Position numbers and translations under genes: made by a program
The notes under the pieces: generated by a model
What the model saw: only the letters and a program-made list of their open reading frames with translations
What the model was told of the DNA's origin: nothing
Database searches by the model: none
Assembly (NCBI RefSeq): GCF_018607995.1
Contig: NZ_JABBAL010000030.1
Location: 372,001 to 436,000, forward strand
Direction: 5' to 3'
From: Planktotalea sp.
GTDB lineage: Bacteria; Pseudomonadota; Alphaproteobacteria; Rhodobacterales; Rhodobacteraceae
DNA: 64,000 nt
In this document: one piece after another, positions 9,884-18,906 of the stretch
Numbering within the stretch: the first letter of the stretch is position 1
How the letters are laid out: each line of letters starts with the position of its first letter

Positions 9884-10294
9884 ACCTTGTTTGAGGGCGG
9901 TCTCGAAATCGCAATGCGCGAAGGCCGCCTGGACACATGGACAAACTACACACACAACCAAGTGCCTGGAATGATCTGTGATGGTGCGGTGATCTTTGAA
10001 AATTGCGAAGCCAATCTTCGATTGGAAATGGCCGCAAGCGATCTACGCAATTACACTGCACTACCCGACGCGGTGGATTATGTTCAACATGCTGCAGGTG
10101 AATCCAAAGTCTTGAACCCCGTGCGCGAATTCACTGCAGGCCAATCAAACAGGTTGCTGATCGTACGAGCATGTATGCTCTATGATCCGGTCTTCCCGAC
10201 CTCGGGACTCGAGCTTGACCGCACTACCAATCAAAATGGCAAAAGCGCCTTGGTCGCTGTGTCAGCATACACCCATCAACCGATGGTAATAGCT
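9884..10294 (+). pseudogene. 5'-truncated TadE-like pilus assembly protein remnant
   Basis: The plus strand encodes the C-terminal part of a TadE-like protein of the Flp/tad pilus type: FEGGLEIAMREGRLDTWT, then ICDGAVIFENCEANLRLEM, TAGQSNRLLIVRACMLYDPVFPTSGL. Members normally begin with a basic tail and a transmembrane TadE segment rich in hydrophobic residues and ending in an E. Here that start is missing and a TAA at 9881-9883 precedes the homology. The 3' end has lost its own stop and runs in frame into the next TadE-like gene. The missing 5' end abuts the missing 5' end of the divergent dead gdhA, so one deletion may have removed both. Confidence 0.8.
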
Positions 10295-10825
10295 ATGAAA
10301 TTGTCACTCCTGTCAAAATTACGCGGGTGTCTGCAATATACCAAAGGCACGGCCTCCGTCGAAGCAGCGATCATCTTTCCAGTCGTCTTCTGGGCTTACG
10401 CGTCAATGTTCAAGTACTTTGAAGCCTATCGTGCACAAGCGGTTGCGGAAAAGTCGGCCTACACGATCAGTGACATGATTAGCCGTGAAACGCTGGCAAT
10501 CATCCCATCCGATATGACAAATGCGCGCAACATCTACAAAGACCTGTCCAGTCTTAGCCCAGGTAAAACTGCGCTACGCGTCACATTTTTGCGCTGAGAT
10601 GGTAACGAAAAAAAATCCAAAGCGGAGTGGTTCAAGCGTCGCTGCGATATTCCAAAGCCGCGCAACCGCGATTTGAAAAAATACGATGATCTGCTGCCCA
10701 CATTGATCAACAACGAGCGCATCATTCTGATCGAAACAGCGTCGGACTATGTTCCATCTTTCAGCGTTGGCTTGGCTCCACGAGTGATTAAGACATTCGT
10801 CCACACATGCCCCTCAGATCGTTAG
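10295..10825 (+). pseudogene. Second TadE-like protein, interrupted by TGA
   Basis: The ATG at 10295 opens a typical TadE-like protein: a basic start, then KGTASVEAAIIFPVVFWAYASMF, which matches the TadE membrane segment with its conserved E-A, followed by YRAQAVAEKSAYTISDMISRE. The frame meets TGA at 10595-10597 just after LRVTFLR. It then continues without shift for 75 codons (DGNEKKSKAEWFKRRC ... YVPSFSVGLAPRVIKTFVHTCPSDR) to a TAG at 10823-10825. The continuation keeps the cysteines and the ending expected in this family, so the TGA is a recent nonsense change. The upstream TadE remnant is fused to it in frame. No other tad gene is in the window. Confidence 0.82.
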
Positions 10826-10900
10826 GGATGCAAACGGTTAAGCAACCGCAATATTGCAAAAAGCGCGGCGTCATTTTCATCTGGCGCGGCGCTTTTCATT

Positions 10901-11377
10901 TCAGGACTTAAGATCTTGCTCTGCAATCAAAATGGACAGGGTTTCGGCCAGGCCCTTTGACTGCGGCGCTCCCGTGACACCACCAATGCCGATGCGCGTT
11001 GCGAAACACCAATACATCCCCGGTGACCAACGACGTGGCCCGCCTTGCTTGGTTGTTACAAGAAACCCGTTAGAGGGTTTGAACGCAAAGGCCCCACGCT
11101 CTACATTGGCTATATTTGACAGCTCTGTTAGCACAATCCCGTCTTTCACTCGCAGCTCTGTCTTGGTAAGCTCAATAACTTGTGCGGTGGCCCTATAAAG
11201 TCGGCTTGCCGCCGCAATCACACCTACACCGCACAGGATCAAAACGATCTGAGACACGCCAAATGGCACTGAAAACGCCAGATAAACCAGCAACACGCCA
11301 AGCAGCCCAAGCATAGCAGTGCCCGTCCAGCGGCGCGGTGGCGAGGCAGTGAGCGTGGCAATCACAGGATCAGACAT
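10901..11377 (-). CDS. Conserved membrane protein of unknown function
   Basis: The 158-residue protein has two adjacent hydrophobic segments at about 20-60 (AMLGLLGVLLVYLAF and QIVLILCGVGVIAAA). A soluble domain follows, with beta-rich, PH-like character (TKTELRVKDGIVLTELSNIANVERGAFAFKPSNGF), ending with G-L-A-E-T-L. It has the look of Rhodobacterales proteins annotated only as hypothetical membrane proteins. The frame is intact and codon use resembles neighbours. An imperfect hairpin with arms AAAAGCGC and GCGCTTTT lies at about 10857-10896, between it and the tad remnant, and may terminate both. Confidence 0.75.
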   Translation of the reverse strand: MSDPVIATLTASPPRRWTGTAMLGLLGVLLVYLAFSVPFGVSQIVLILCGVGVIAAASRLYRATAQVIELTKTELRVKDGIVLTELSNIANVERGAFAFKPSNGFLVTTKQGGPRRWSPGMYWCFATRIGIGGVTGAPQSKGLAETLSILIAEQDLKS

Positions 11378-11464
11378 AAGAAAGCGACCTTTGCTGAGAG
11401 GTAGAGGTCTCTTCCCCTACCCGTTCTGGTAGCTGTTGGCGAGACCTTGCACGTGCGACTCGCT

Positions 11465-12409
11465 CTAACGACGTACAATCACTTCTGCACCACGCTCTTC
11501 GGGTTCGTCGTCCGTCATCTCAGCTGGAAAACCGGGTGCCGTGACATCCAGATCCGTAATTTCTTCCAAACGTTTGATAATATTTGGTGACAACTCTCTA
11601 GGGCCGAACCGCTCGATGCCATCTTTGAAAATATCAATCAACAGTGGATTAAGTTGCAGCGGCACATTCGCGCGATCCGCAACCGCTTGGAACAGACCGA
11701 TATCTTTAGCGACCAGATCCATAGTAAAGGAAATATCGCGACTGCCGTTCAAAATGACTTGGCTTTCAGTTTCATGCACAAAAGAATTTCCAGATGAAAT
11801 CCGGATTGCTTCAAAGGCTGTTCCCAGATCCATGTCTGCTCCCTTGGCCACCGTCAACGCTTCGGCTACAGACACCAGATTGGCTGTTGCCAAATAGTTG
11901 GTAATCACCTTCAAAATGCTGGCAGAGCCAAGGTCGCCCGTATGCAAAACACGCCGGCCCATAATCGTCAAAAGCGGCAAGACACGTTCGAACGTGTCGC
12001 GCGCGCAACCTGCGAATATCGCAATATTGCCAGTATCTGCGCGATGACATCCACCTGACACAGGACAATCCACCGCCGCGCCACCTGCCCCGATCACTTT
12101 CGCCCCCAAGCGTTTGACCTCGGCTTCGTCCGTCGTGGACATTTCCATCCAGATCTTACCTTCGCAGACCTCAGGTAACATCTGGCTCATAACCGCATCA
12201 GACGCAGCGGGGCTTGGCAGGCAAGTGATAACAGCATCACAGTCGCGCATCATTTGAATAGGGTCGCCCCCGTCACGCGCACCAAACGCTACAAATTTCG
12301 CAACCAAAGTCGCATCAAGATCATGCACCGCAAGATCCATACCATTGCGCAGCAAACTACTAGACAGTTTTCCACCCACGTTCCCAAGCCCAATAAATCC
12401 AATTTTCAT
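11465..12409 (-). CDS. NAD(P)-dependent oxidoreductase of the 3-hydroxyisobutyrate dehydrogenase family
   Basis: A beta-hydroxyacid dehydrogenase that oxidises a small hydroxyacid with NAD(P). The N-terminal Rossmann motif is GFIGLGNVGGKL. The substrate-binding signature D-C-P-V-S-G-G and the catalytic lysine in ILKVITNYLATANL are present. I start at the ATG at 12409, preceded by AGGGAG; the frame is open five codons further but without a better ribosome site. About 314 residues, slightly longer than the usual 290-300. The exact substrate (3-hydroxyisobutyrate, tartronate semialdehyde, other) cannot be told from sequence. It is divergent from the reductive-dehalogenase-like gene across 122 bases. 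Confidence 0.88.
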   Translation of the reverse strand: MKIGFIGLGNVGGKLSSSLLRNGMDLAVHDLDATLVAKFVAFGARDGGDPIQMMRDCDAVITCLPSPAASDAVMSQMLPEVCEGKIWMEMSTTDEAEVKRLGAKVIGAGGAAVDCPVSGGCHRADTGNIAIFAGCARDTFERVLPLLTIMGRRVLHTGDLGSASILKVITNYLATANLVSVAEALTVAKGADMDLGTAFEAIRISSGNSFVHETESQVILNGSRDISFTMDLVAKDIGLFQAVADRANVPLQLNPLLIDIFKDGIERFGPRELSPNIIKRLEEITDLDVTAPGFPAEMTDDEPEERGAEVIVRR

Positions 12410-12531
12410 AGGTATCTCCCTCACTTAACCCACACCCTGGTAAACAGACACACGACCCGTCGCGCCCATTCGCGACCTATAAACTCAAATCTGGCACTTG
12501 CAGCGAAAACAACGCACGTTAGGCTTGGATC

Positions 12532-13704
12532 ATGACATATCGTTCCAATCATCCTGCACAGGCAAATGATTCCGAAGCTGGAATTGAGGTCACCGACGAT
12601 TTCGAACGCTTTACACAGCGCAATGATATTTTCACGCGTGCCTTTTGGGACGAAACTATACGCAGCACGCAAACAGACGGGTTCTTCGCATCCTACAGAA
12701 TGGAGGCAGCACCACGGCGCGGCGATGGTTTCACGCAACGTGACTTTGCCCTGCGCAATGCGTCTTGGTTGATCTCAGATGTAATGTCAGATCGCGGTGC
12801 CGAAACAGGTAAACGCGAAGGATTTCAAGCTCCTATCGCTTATGACACACCCGTCGCCCCTGATCGTGCCGAAATTAACGATCCCGCAAGAATGAGCCGC
12901 GAAATCAAGCGCATCGCCGCCTTTTTTGGGGCTGACCTTTGCGCAGTAACGGAGCTTGATGAACGCTGGCTTTACTCGTCTCGCGTGGACACGCGCGACA
13001 TGAGCGATGCGCCCAATGATCTGCCCCCAGGCATCACCCATGTGATTGTGCTGGGACATCAAATGGACGAGGACTTGGTCGCAACCTACCCCTCCGCTTT
13101 AGCGGGGGCCGCAACGGGGCGCGAATACAGCCATGAGGCCGCAATCGTGATGCAGCTCGCCGCCTATATCCGAAACTTGGGCTATGAGGCCGTCGCGTCG
13201 ATGAACGACACGGGTTTGGTTATCCCATACGCACTTAAAGCTGGCCTTGGAGAATACGCGCGCAATCAAATGGTGATCACACCGGAATTCGGGCCGCGTT
13301 TGCGGTTCTCGAAAATCTTTACAACTCTGCCCCTTGAGGCCGATACGCCCAAAAAACTAGGTGTGGCAGAGTTTTGCAACATTTGTACCAAATGCGCTGA
13401 TGCCTGTCCTGTCAAAGCATTGCCCTTTGGAGCACCCAATATCTCGACCCAAACCTCATCCATCAAAGGCGTGCGTAAATGGACCTCTAACGCGGAAAAA
13501 TGTTTCGGTTTTTGGGCGAAAATGTCCACGGACTGCGCAATTTGTATGCGAGTCTGCCCGTTCAATCGCGACTTCACCAAGAGACGTCACAAAATCTGGC
13601 TGAAACTTGCGTTGTCCCGCCTTCGGAAACTCGCACTTTGGCTGGATAAAGATCGCGGCGCACGGGTGAAACCTGCGACGTGGTGGGCGCGATCCTCTAA
13701 GTAG
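12532..13704 (+). CDS. Reductive-dehalogenase-like iron-sulphur protein (RdhA/QueG superfamily)
   Basis: The 390-residue protein has a central region matching the cobalamin-binding fold of reductive dehalogenases (AGLGEYARNQMVITPEFGPRLR at about 237-258). A double-cluster ferredoxin domain follows: C282-x2-C285-x2-C288-x3-C292-P and C324, C335-x2-C338-x3-C342-P. The wide spacing before the second C-x2-C-x3-C-P and the ITPEFGPR motif fit RdhA better than epoxyqueuosine reductase. There is no twin-arginine signal and no fused C-terminal reductase domain, so it would be a cytoplasmic enzyme needing a separate electron donor. The membrane anchor RdhB was not found nearby. The frame is intact, unlike many accessory genes here. 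Cobaltochelatase genes cobST, in the same window, fit a corrinoid requirement. Substrate is unknown. Confidence 0.8.
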   Translation: MTYRSNHPAQANDSEAGIEVTDDFERFTQRNDIFTRAFWDETIRSTQTDGFFASYRMEAAPRRGDGFTQRDFALRNASWLISDVMSDRGAETGKREGFQAPIAYDTPVAPDRAEINDPARMSREIKRIAAFFGADLCAVTELDERWLYSSRVDTRDMSDAPNDLPPGITHVIVLGHQMDEDLVATYPSALAGAATGREYSHEAAIVMQLAAYIRNLGYEAVASMNDTGLVIPYALKAGLGEYARNQMVITPEFGPRLRFSKIFTTLPLEADTPKKLGVAEFCNICTKCADACPVKALPFGAPNISTQTSSIKGVRKWTSNAEKCFGFWAKMSTDCAICMRVCPFNRDFTKRRHKIWLKLALSRLRKLALWLDKDRGARVKPATWWARSSK

Positions 13705-13705
13705 A

Positions 13706-14995
13706 TTATTCTTGCGAATGGCCCCGAATGCGTCGCACCATCCACAACACAAACAAGACAACTGGCAAAGTAACGGCGGCTGTCAAAAGCTCTTTACTGG
13801 TACCTGCAACACCAGTCAGCGGATAAAGCAGATAGCTCGCCAAAGACACCGCATAATAGCTGATCGCAACCACTGAAAGGCCCTCAACCGTCTGTTGCAA
13901 TCGCAATTGCAGATCGGCGCGTTTGTTCATACTTTCCAACAACTTCTGGTTCTGTGCAGAGCGATCTACATCAACCCGTGTGCGCAACAATTGCGAGGCT
14001 CGCACAGCACGTTCTGACATGGTTTCCAGGCGCGCTTGCGTCGCTTTCACGGTGCGCATTGCAGGATCAAACCGACGCATCATAAACTCTGCGAGCGTTT
14101 GCCGTCCCTCCCAAGGCACCTCGCGTAGGGCTTGGATGCGTTGGTTTACAATCGCTTCATAGGCCCCCGTCGCACCAAAACGGAACGAGGTTTTCGCCTG
14201 TAGCGCCTCCAACTCAGCCGAGATACGGAGCAACTCGTCGAGCTGACCAACTGCGTCATCGCCATTGGTTTGCATTTGGCTCATCAATTGCGTCAATTCA
14301 AAATCAAGCGACCCCATGCGTTTGCTAAGCTCTCGTGATTTGGCAAGGCCCAGCATCGAATTGGCTTTGTAAGTTTCAATCTCGAACAGACGTTGCAGAA
14401 TGCGACCTGTGCGCCCTTGGCCCACACCATCCGCAATGAACAAAGCGAAGCGCGAATGGCCTGCTTCATCAATGTGGAAATCCCCTGCAATAACGCCCGA
14501 GCTGTCCAAAACCGAACTCGCCGCGAGACTTTCGCGCACAAACCACTCTGATAGTTTTTCGCGGATGATCCCTGCATCATGCTGTGGCTCAATTCGTAAA
14601 AGACACGAAGTGATCCGCAAACCCGGTGCCGCCGCGAGCCAATCCTCTGGGAATAAAGCGAAATCAGCCGCGTCAAAGGCGCGGTCGCTCAGGCCGTCAA
14701 CGAGCAATGTGAAGGTCACAAATTCCGTGTGGCGCTCCCATTTCAGGCGATGCTTCCCGAGTTTGCCGAAATAATGCGTCGCACCGGGCTGCGGATGTGC
14801 CGCGCCATAGCGATCCAGCAACATGATCAGATGATCAAGGTCCGCTTGAACCGCATCTACACCAGCGACATTTCTGTGCTTCAGCGCGAGAAAAACCGCG
14901 CGCGACCCCGTTGTGAGGGTCGGAGACGGACGTGCGTGCAGCTCATTCGAGAGTTGGAAACGCAATGGGTGGTCTTGGATCGGCGGCACAGGCAA
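13706..14995 (-). CDS. DUF3422 family protein
   Basis: A 429-residue protein of the DUF3422 family, widespread in alpha- and betaproteobacteria and of unknown function. The start (DHPLRFQLSNELHARPSPTL) is the family signature. A predicted coiled-coil region lies at about 290-370 (repeated R-A-S-Q-L-L-R-T and LRLQQTVEGLSVVAISYY). Two hydrophobic segments near the C-terminus (AISYYAVSLASYLLYPLTGV and LTAAVTLPVVLFVLWMV) make it a membrane-anchored protein with a large soluble N-terminal part. It converges on the reductive-dehalogenase-like gene with one base between the stops. Confidence 0.9.
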   Translation of the reverse strand: MPVPPIQDHPLRFQLSNELHARPSPTLTTGSRAVFLALKHRNVAGVDAVQADLDHLIMLLDRYGAAHPQPGATHYFGKLGKHRLKWERHTEFVTFTLLVDGLSDRAFDAADFALFPEDWLAAAPGLRITSCLLRIEPQHDAGIIREKLSEWFVRESLAASSVLDSSGVIAGDFHIDEAGHSRFALFIADGVGQGRTGRILQRLFEIETYKANSMLGLAKSRELSKRMGSLDFELTQLMSQMQTNGDDAVGQLDELLRISAELEALQAKTSFRFGATGAYEAIVNQRIQALREVPWEGRQTLAEFMMRRFDPAMRTVKATQARLETMSERAVRASQLLRTRVDVDRSAQNQKLLESMNKRADLQLRLQQTVEGLSVVAISYYAVSLASYLLYPLTGVAGTSKELLTAAVTLPVVLFVLWMVRRIRGHSQE

Positions 14996-15114
14996 TCACC
15001 TATAATCTTTGATGTGACTTAATTGTAGCTTGCACACGCCGCCTTGGAAAGAAAAAACGTTCTATTGCAATATGTTAGCGGAATACTTTGGTATACCGAA
15101 CGACATCGCCTCTC

Positions 15115-15651
15115 TTACACGTCGCAACTACTAGCTTCAACGCGGGCCTGTGCAGTGGCGTCAAAGACTGCCGATCGGCTGCCCTCTGCGCTATCCACTT
15201 TAACGCGTGCACCGGCAATTTCAGCGCCGCTTACCGTGATTTCACGTGCGCTGCCCGTGTCGTCCACATCCAACGTAAAGGCCACGACCTGCCCTTTTGG
15301 CAACGCTGACAAACGCAGGCTTAACGCCGTATCGCCGTCCATGACTGTGGGCGCTTGATCCACTAAAACAGTGCCCGTGGTCAACTCAAACGGTTGAAAC
15401 ACTTCGACGCCCGCGCCTTTGCTTGTGGTGTCAAATATCAACCCACCTGCGGAGCCGTCTAGATTGATAGATACCGTCAGTGGCCCGTTCAAGCAATCAG
15501 AGACTGAGCTGATCTCAAATCGGTCTTTCGGCGCGCCTTCGATGAAACGTACGTTCAAGTCTGCCTGCGCGACGGAGGCTAAAGCGAAAAGGCAACTCGA
15601 AAGGGTGGGATTGGTTTTTATATCAAAGATCCTTATAGAATTCACTGTCAC
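15115..15651 (-). CDS. Aggregation-factor-core-like secreted protein
   Basis: The 178-residue protein resembles small Rhodobacterales secreted proteins annotated as aggregation factor core. The hydrophobic stretch SSCLFALASVAQADL near residues 18-32 is a signal peptide with an AQA cleavage site, after an N-terminal extension that suggests the true start may be a little further in. The mature part (FIEGAPKDRFEISSVSDC, then GSAGGLIFDTTSKGAGVEVFQPFEL, VAFTLDVDDTGSAREITVSGAEIAGA) is beta-rich and acidic with Cys near both ends. Role is unknown; the family name comes from distant similarity to animal aggregation factors. The family assignment is from memory of motifs. Confidence 0.72.
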   Translation of the reverse strand: MTVNSIRIFDIKTNPTLSSCLFALASVAQADLNVRFIEGAPKDRFEISSVSDCLNGPLTVSINLDGSAGGLIFDTTSKGAGVEVFQPFELTTGTVLVDQAPTVMDGDTALSLRLSALPKGQVVAFTLDVDDTGSAREITVSGAEIAGARVKVDSAEGSRSAVFDATAQARVEASSCDV

Positions 15652-15699
15652 CTCGAGCAGAGCGCCTCAAAGGCAAGTCATTGGCAGAGCTGCAAACAA

Positions 15700-15732
15700 A
15701 AAAAGCCCCGCCAAATGGCAGGGCTTTCTTTA
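15700..15732 (-). terminator. Intrinsic terminator downstream of pntB
   Basis: An inverted repeat AAAGCCCTGCC / GGCGGGGCTTT around a short ATTT loop, flanked by T-rich sequence on either side. On the minus strand it follows the pntB stop by about 18 bases and ends in a run of seven Ts, so it should end the pntAB transcript before the next gene. Confidence 0.82.
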
Positions 15733-15749
15733 ATTCTTCGCGGTAGGTT

Positions 15750-17183
15750 TTAGTCGATCAATGGCAAAAGCTTGTTCAAGCTTTCTTTCGCATCGCCGTA
15801 GTACATGCGCGTGTTCTCTTTGTAGAACAATGGGTTCTCGATGCCCGAGTAGCCCGTGCCCTGCCCACGCTTGGAGACGAACACTTGCTTGGCTTTCCAA
15901 CACTCCAGCACGGGCATGCCCGCGATTGGAGAGTTCGGATCGTCCTGCGCCGCTGGGTTCACGATGTCATTGGAACCGATCACGATCGCAACGTCCGTCT
16001 CTGGAAAGTCCTCGTTGATCTCGTCCATTTCCATCACAATGTCATAGGGCACTTTGGCTTCTGCCAAGAGCACGTTCATATGACCCGGCAAACGACCTGC
16101 CACAGGGTGGATAGCAAAGCGCACATTCTTCCCTTTTGCACGCAGCTTGATCACCATTTCAGCAACCGCTGCCTGCGCTTGTGCCACAGCCATGCCATAA
16201 CCCGGGATCAGAATGACACTATCCGCTTCGTTCAAAGCAGCTGCAACGCCGTCTGTGTCAATCGCCACTTGCTCGCCCTCGACGGCCATCTGCTCACCCG
16301 CAGGGCCACCAAAACCACCAAGGATAACAGAGACGAACGACCGGTTCATCGCCTTACACATGATGTAACTGAGGATCGCACCGGAAGAACCAACCAGCGC
16401 ACCAACCACGATCAACAGGTCATTCCCGAGGGAGAAACCAATCGCCGCAGCCGCCCAGCCAGAGTAGCTGTTGAGCATGGAGACAACGACAGGCATATCC
16501 GCGCCGCCGATGCCCATAATCAAGTGGTAACCGATGAACAAAGCCGCCAGGGTCATCAAGAACAACGGGAAGAAACCGCCCGTGTTGTAGTACCAGATCA
16601 AGCAGATGGCTGACAGAATCGCAGCACCCGCATTGAGCAAGTGACCGCCCGGAAGCTTTGTCGCTGCACTGTCAACTTTGCCCGCAAGCTTGCCGTAAGC
16701 GATGACAGAACCTGTAAAGGTGATTGCACCGATGAAGATACCAAGGAACAACTCAACCCGCAGAATGCCGATCTCAACGCCATCTTTCTTGGCCAAAAGC
16801 GCTGCAAAACCTTCAAGCGCTTTCTTACCTGCATCGTCCATCGCCAACACGCGACCAAGCTCGATATGTGCAATCAAACCGACGAAAACCGCCGCTAGAC
16901 CCACAAGAGAGTGCATAGCAGCAACCAATTCTGGCATCTGCGTCATTTGCACTTTCGTCGCCAGTTGATAGCCGATTGCACCGCCGCCGATGATCATCAA
17001 GATGGACAATAACCAGTAGCCCGAACCAGGGCCCACAAGCGTCGCTGCCACCGCAAGCGCCATGCCCACGATGCCATACCATACCGCGCGTTTCGCACTT
17101 TCCTGTCCAGACAAACCGCCCAAAGACAGAATGAAAAGAACTGCGGAAACTACGTAAGCTGCTGTTGTAAAACCAAATTCCAT
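15750..17183 (-). CDS. pntB: NAD(P) transhydrogenase subunit beta
   Basis: Inner-membrane subunit of the proton-translocating transhydrogenase, which makes NADPH from NADH using the proton gradient. At 477 residues it is full length. The first 260 residues form about nine membrane helices. The C-terminal NADP-binding domain III follows, with [10 protein letters not shown], then [21 protein letters not shown], and [12 protein letters not shown]. It lies 13 bases downstream of pntA and ends at a strong terminator. With gdhA dead nearby, PntAB is a plausible main NADPH source for nitrogen assimilation, which is inference. Confidence 0.97.
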   Translation of the reverse strand: MEFGFTTAAYVVSAVLFILSLGGLSGQESAKRAVWYGIVGMALAVAATLVGPGSGYWLLSILMIIGGGAIGYQLATKVQMTQMPELVAAMHSLVGLAAVFVGLIAHIELGRVLAMDDAGKKALEGFAALLAKKDGVEIGILRVELFLGIFIGAITFTGSVIAYGKLAGKVDSAATKLPGGHLLNAGAAILSAICLIWYYNTGGFFPLFLMTLAALFIGYHLIMGIGGADMPVVVSMLNSYSGWAAAAIGFSLGNDLLIVVGALVGSSGAILSYIMCKAMNRSFVSVILGGFGGPAGEQMAVEGEQVAIDTDGVAAALNEADSVILIPGYGMAVAQAQAAVAEMVIKLRAKGKNVRFAIHPVAGRLPGHMNVLLAEAKVPYDIVMEMDEINEDFPETDVAIVIGSNDIVNPAAQDDPNSPIAGMPVLECWKAKQVFVSKRGQGTGYSGIENPLFYKENTRMYYGDAKESLNKLLPLID

Positions 17184-17196
17184 TTATCCAGCCCCC

Positions 17197-18768
17197 TTAA
17201 GATTTCTGGAACATGGCGAGCATGCGCCGTGTTACAAGAAAGCCGCCAAATATATTGATGCCTGTCATAAAGATCGACACAGCTGCGAGCAGAATCACCA
17301 ACGATGAGCCTGAACCGATTTGCATCAGCGCGCCCAGAATGATGATCGATGAGATCGCATTCGTCACCGCCATCAGCGGTGTGTGCAAGCTGTGCGCCAC
17401 ACCCCAGATAACTTGGAAGCCCACAAATACCGAAAGAACAAAAACGATAAAGTGCTGCATAAAGCTTGCAGGGGCAACGAGACCAACACCCAACAAAAGC
17501 ACGGCACCAACAGTAAGCAAAGTCACCTGCTGCTTGGTTTGCGCTTTGAACGCTGCGGTTTCTGCCGCGCGCTTTTCCTCTGGTGTCAGTTCTGGAATGA
17601 CTTCCTTCGGCTTAGCCGCAATGGCCTGAACTTTCGGCGGTGGCGGTGGGAAGGTGATTTCTTTGCCAAACGTCACAGTCGCGCCGCGAATGACATCGTC
17701 TTCCATGTCATGATTAATCTGGCCGTCCTTTTCAGGGGTCAGGTCAGTCATCATGTGGCGAATATTCGTCGCATAAAGCGTGGACGCTTGCGCCGCCATA
17801 CGCGATGGAAAATCGGTGTAGCCGATGATTGTGACACCGTTATCAGTGACAATCTTCTCGTCCATGACAGTCAGCTTACAATTGCCGCCCTTCTCAGCGG
17901 CAAGGTCGACGATCACAGAGCCGGGCTTCATGCTTTCAACCATATCTTTGGTCCAAAGCTCTGGTGCTTCGCGGTTCGGGATCAGGGCTGTCGTAATGAC
18001 GATGTCCATGTCCGGCGCAATCTCGCGGAACTTGGCAAGCTGTGCGGCAGCAAACTCGGGAGACGACACAGCGGCGTAGCCACCTGTGGCCGCGCCATCT
18101 GCCTGCTCTTCCTCAAAATCGAGGAAGACGAACTCAGCCCCCATGCTCTCGACCTGCTCGGCCACTTCAGGGCGCACGTCGAAGGCATATGTTATTGCGC
18201 CAAGGGATGTAGACGTCCCGATGGCAGCCAAGCCAGCAACGCCAGCACCGACAACCAGAACCTTCGCTGGCGGAACCTTACCCGCCGCGGTGATCTGACC
18301 TGTAAAGAAGCGAGGGAAGTTGTTACCAGCCTCGATCACCGCGCGGTAGCCCGCGATATTTGCCATCGACGACAGAGCATCCATCTTCTGAGCGCGCGAA
18401 ATACGTGGAACCATTTCCATGGCAATCACGTTCGTACCCTTTTTCTGCGCCGCATCCATGCCCGCATCATTCGCAGCCGGCGTGAAGAAGGAAATAAGCG
18501 TTTGGCCCTCGCGCAAGCGCTTCAGCTCAGCCGCTTCGGGCTGGCGCACCTTTGCGACGATGTCCGCACCCTTCCAAAGCGCCGATGCGGTTTTGACAAC
18601 CTCAACGCCAGCCTCGTTATAAAGCGCGTCTGAAAAACCAGCGTTCGCACCTGCGCCCGTTTCGATCATACAGTCATATCCGAGTTTCTGGAGTTGCTTC
18701 GCGCTCTCAGGCGTCATGCCTACACGGTTTTCTCCCTCGAACACTTCCTTTGGTGTTCCGATTTTCAA
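17197..18768 (-). CDS. pntA: NAD(P) transhydrogenase subunit alpha (fused soluble and membrane parts)
   Basis: Carries NAD-binding domain I (KIGTPKEVFEGENRVGMTPE at the start; Rossmann motif VVGAGVAGLAAIGT) and, at the C-terminus, four membrane helices that join PntB. In some alphaproteobacteria these are separate genes; here they are one chain of 523 residues. I place the start at the TTG at 18768, since the family begins at MKIG and a GGGGGCAG ribosome site precedes it. The frame is open 30 codons further upstream but that part has no family similarity. First gene of the pntAB operon. Promoter is expected within 18769-18906. Confidence 0.94.
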   Translation of the reverse strand: MKIGTPKEVFEGENRVGMTPESAKQLQKLGYDCMIETGAGANAGFSDALYNEAGVEVVKTASALWKGADIVAKVRQPEAAELKRLREGQTLISFFTPAANDAGMDAAQKKGTNVIAMEMVPRISRAQKMDALSSMANIAGYRAVIEAGNNFPRFFTGQITAAGKVPPAKVLVVGAGVAGLAAIGTSTSLGAITYAFDVRPEVAEQVESMGAEFVFLDFEEEQADGAATGGYAAVSSPEFAAAQLAKFREIAPDMDIVITTALIPNREAPELWTKDMVESMKPGSVIVDLAAEKGGNCKLTVMDEKIVTDNGVTIIGYTDFPSRMAAQASTLYATNIRHMMTDLTPEKDGQINHDMEDDVIRGATVTFGKEITFPPPPPKVQAIAAKPKEVIPELTPEEKRAAETAAFKAQTKQQVTLLTVGAVLLLGVGLVAPASFMQHFIVFVLSVFVGFQVIWGVAHSLHTPLMAVTNAISSIIILGALMQIGSGSSLVILLAAVSIFMTGINIFGGFLVTRRMLAMFQKS

Positions 18769-18906
18769 AGATCTGCCCCCTTGTAACAAATAAGCCAAAT
18801 CACTGGCCGAGCGGCACAATGTTGCTGCCTTGCTAAAGGGCACGCGCGAAACGTGCAAGCAAAGGTCGCAACAAGCGGACTTAATGTCGCAAATCAGACG
18901 CCGCAG

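Noticed and set aside
9887-10597. A novel 237-residue TadE fusion protein
   Set aside because: The first half lacks its N-terminus and the second is cut by TGA with homologous sequence after it; it is a decayed tandem pair.
15885-16613. Long frames opposite pntB and pntA
   Set aside because: They are antisense shadows of conserved genes, rich in His and Arg, with no homology.
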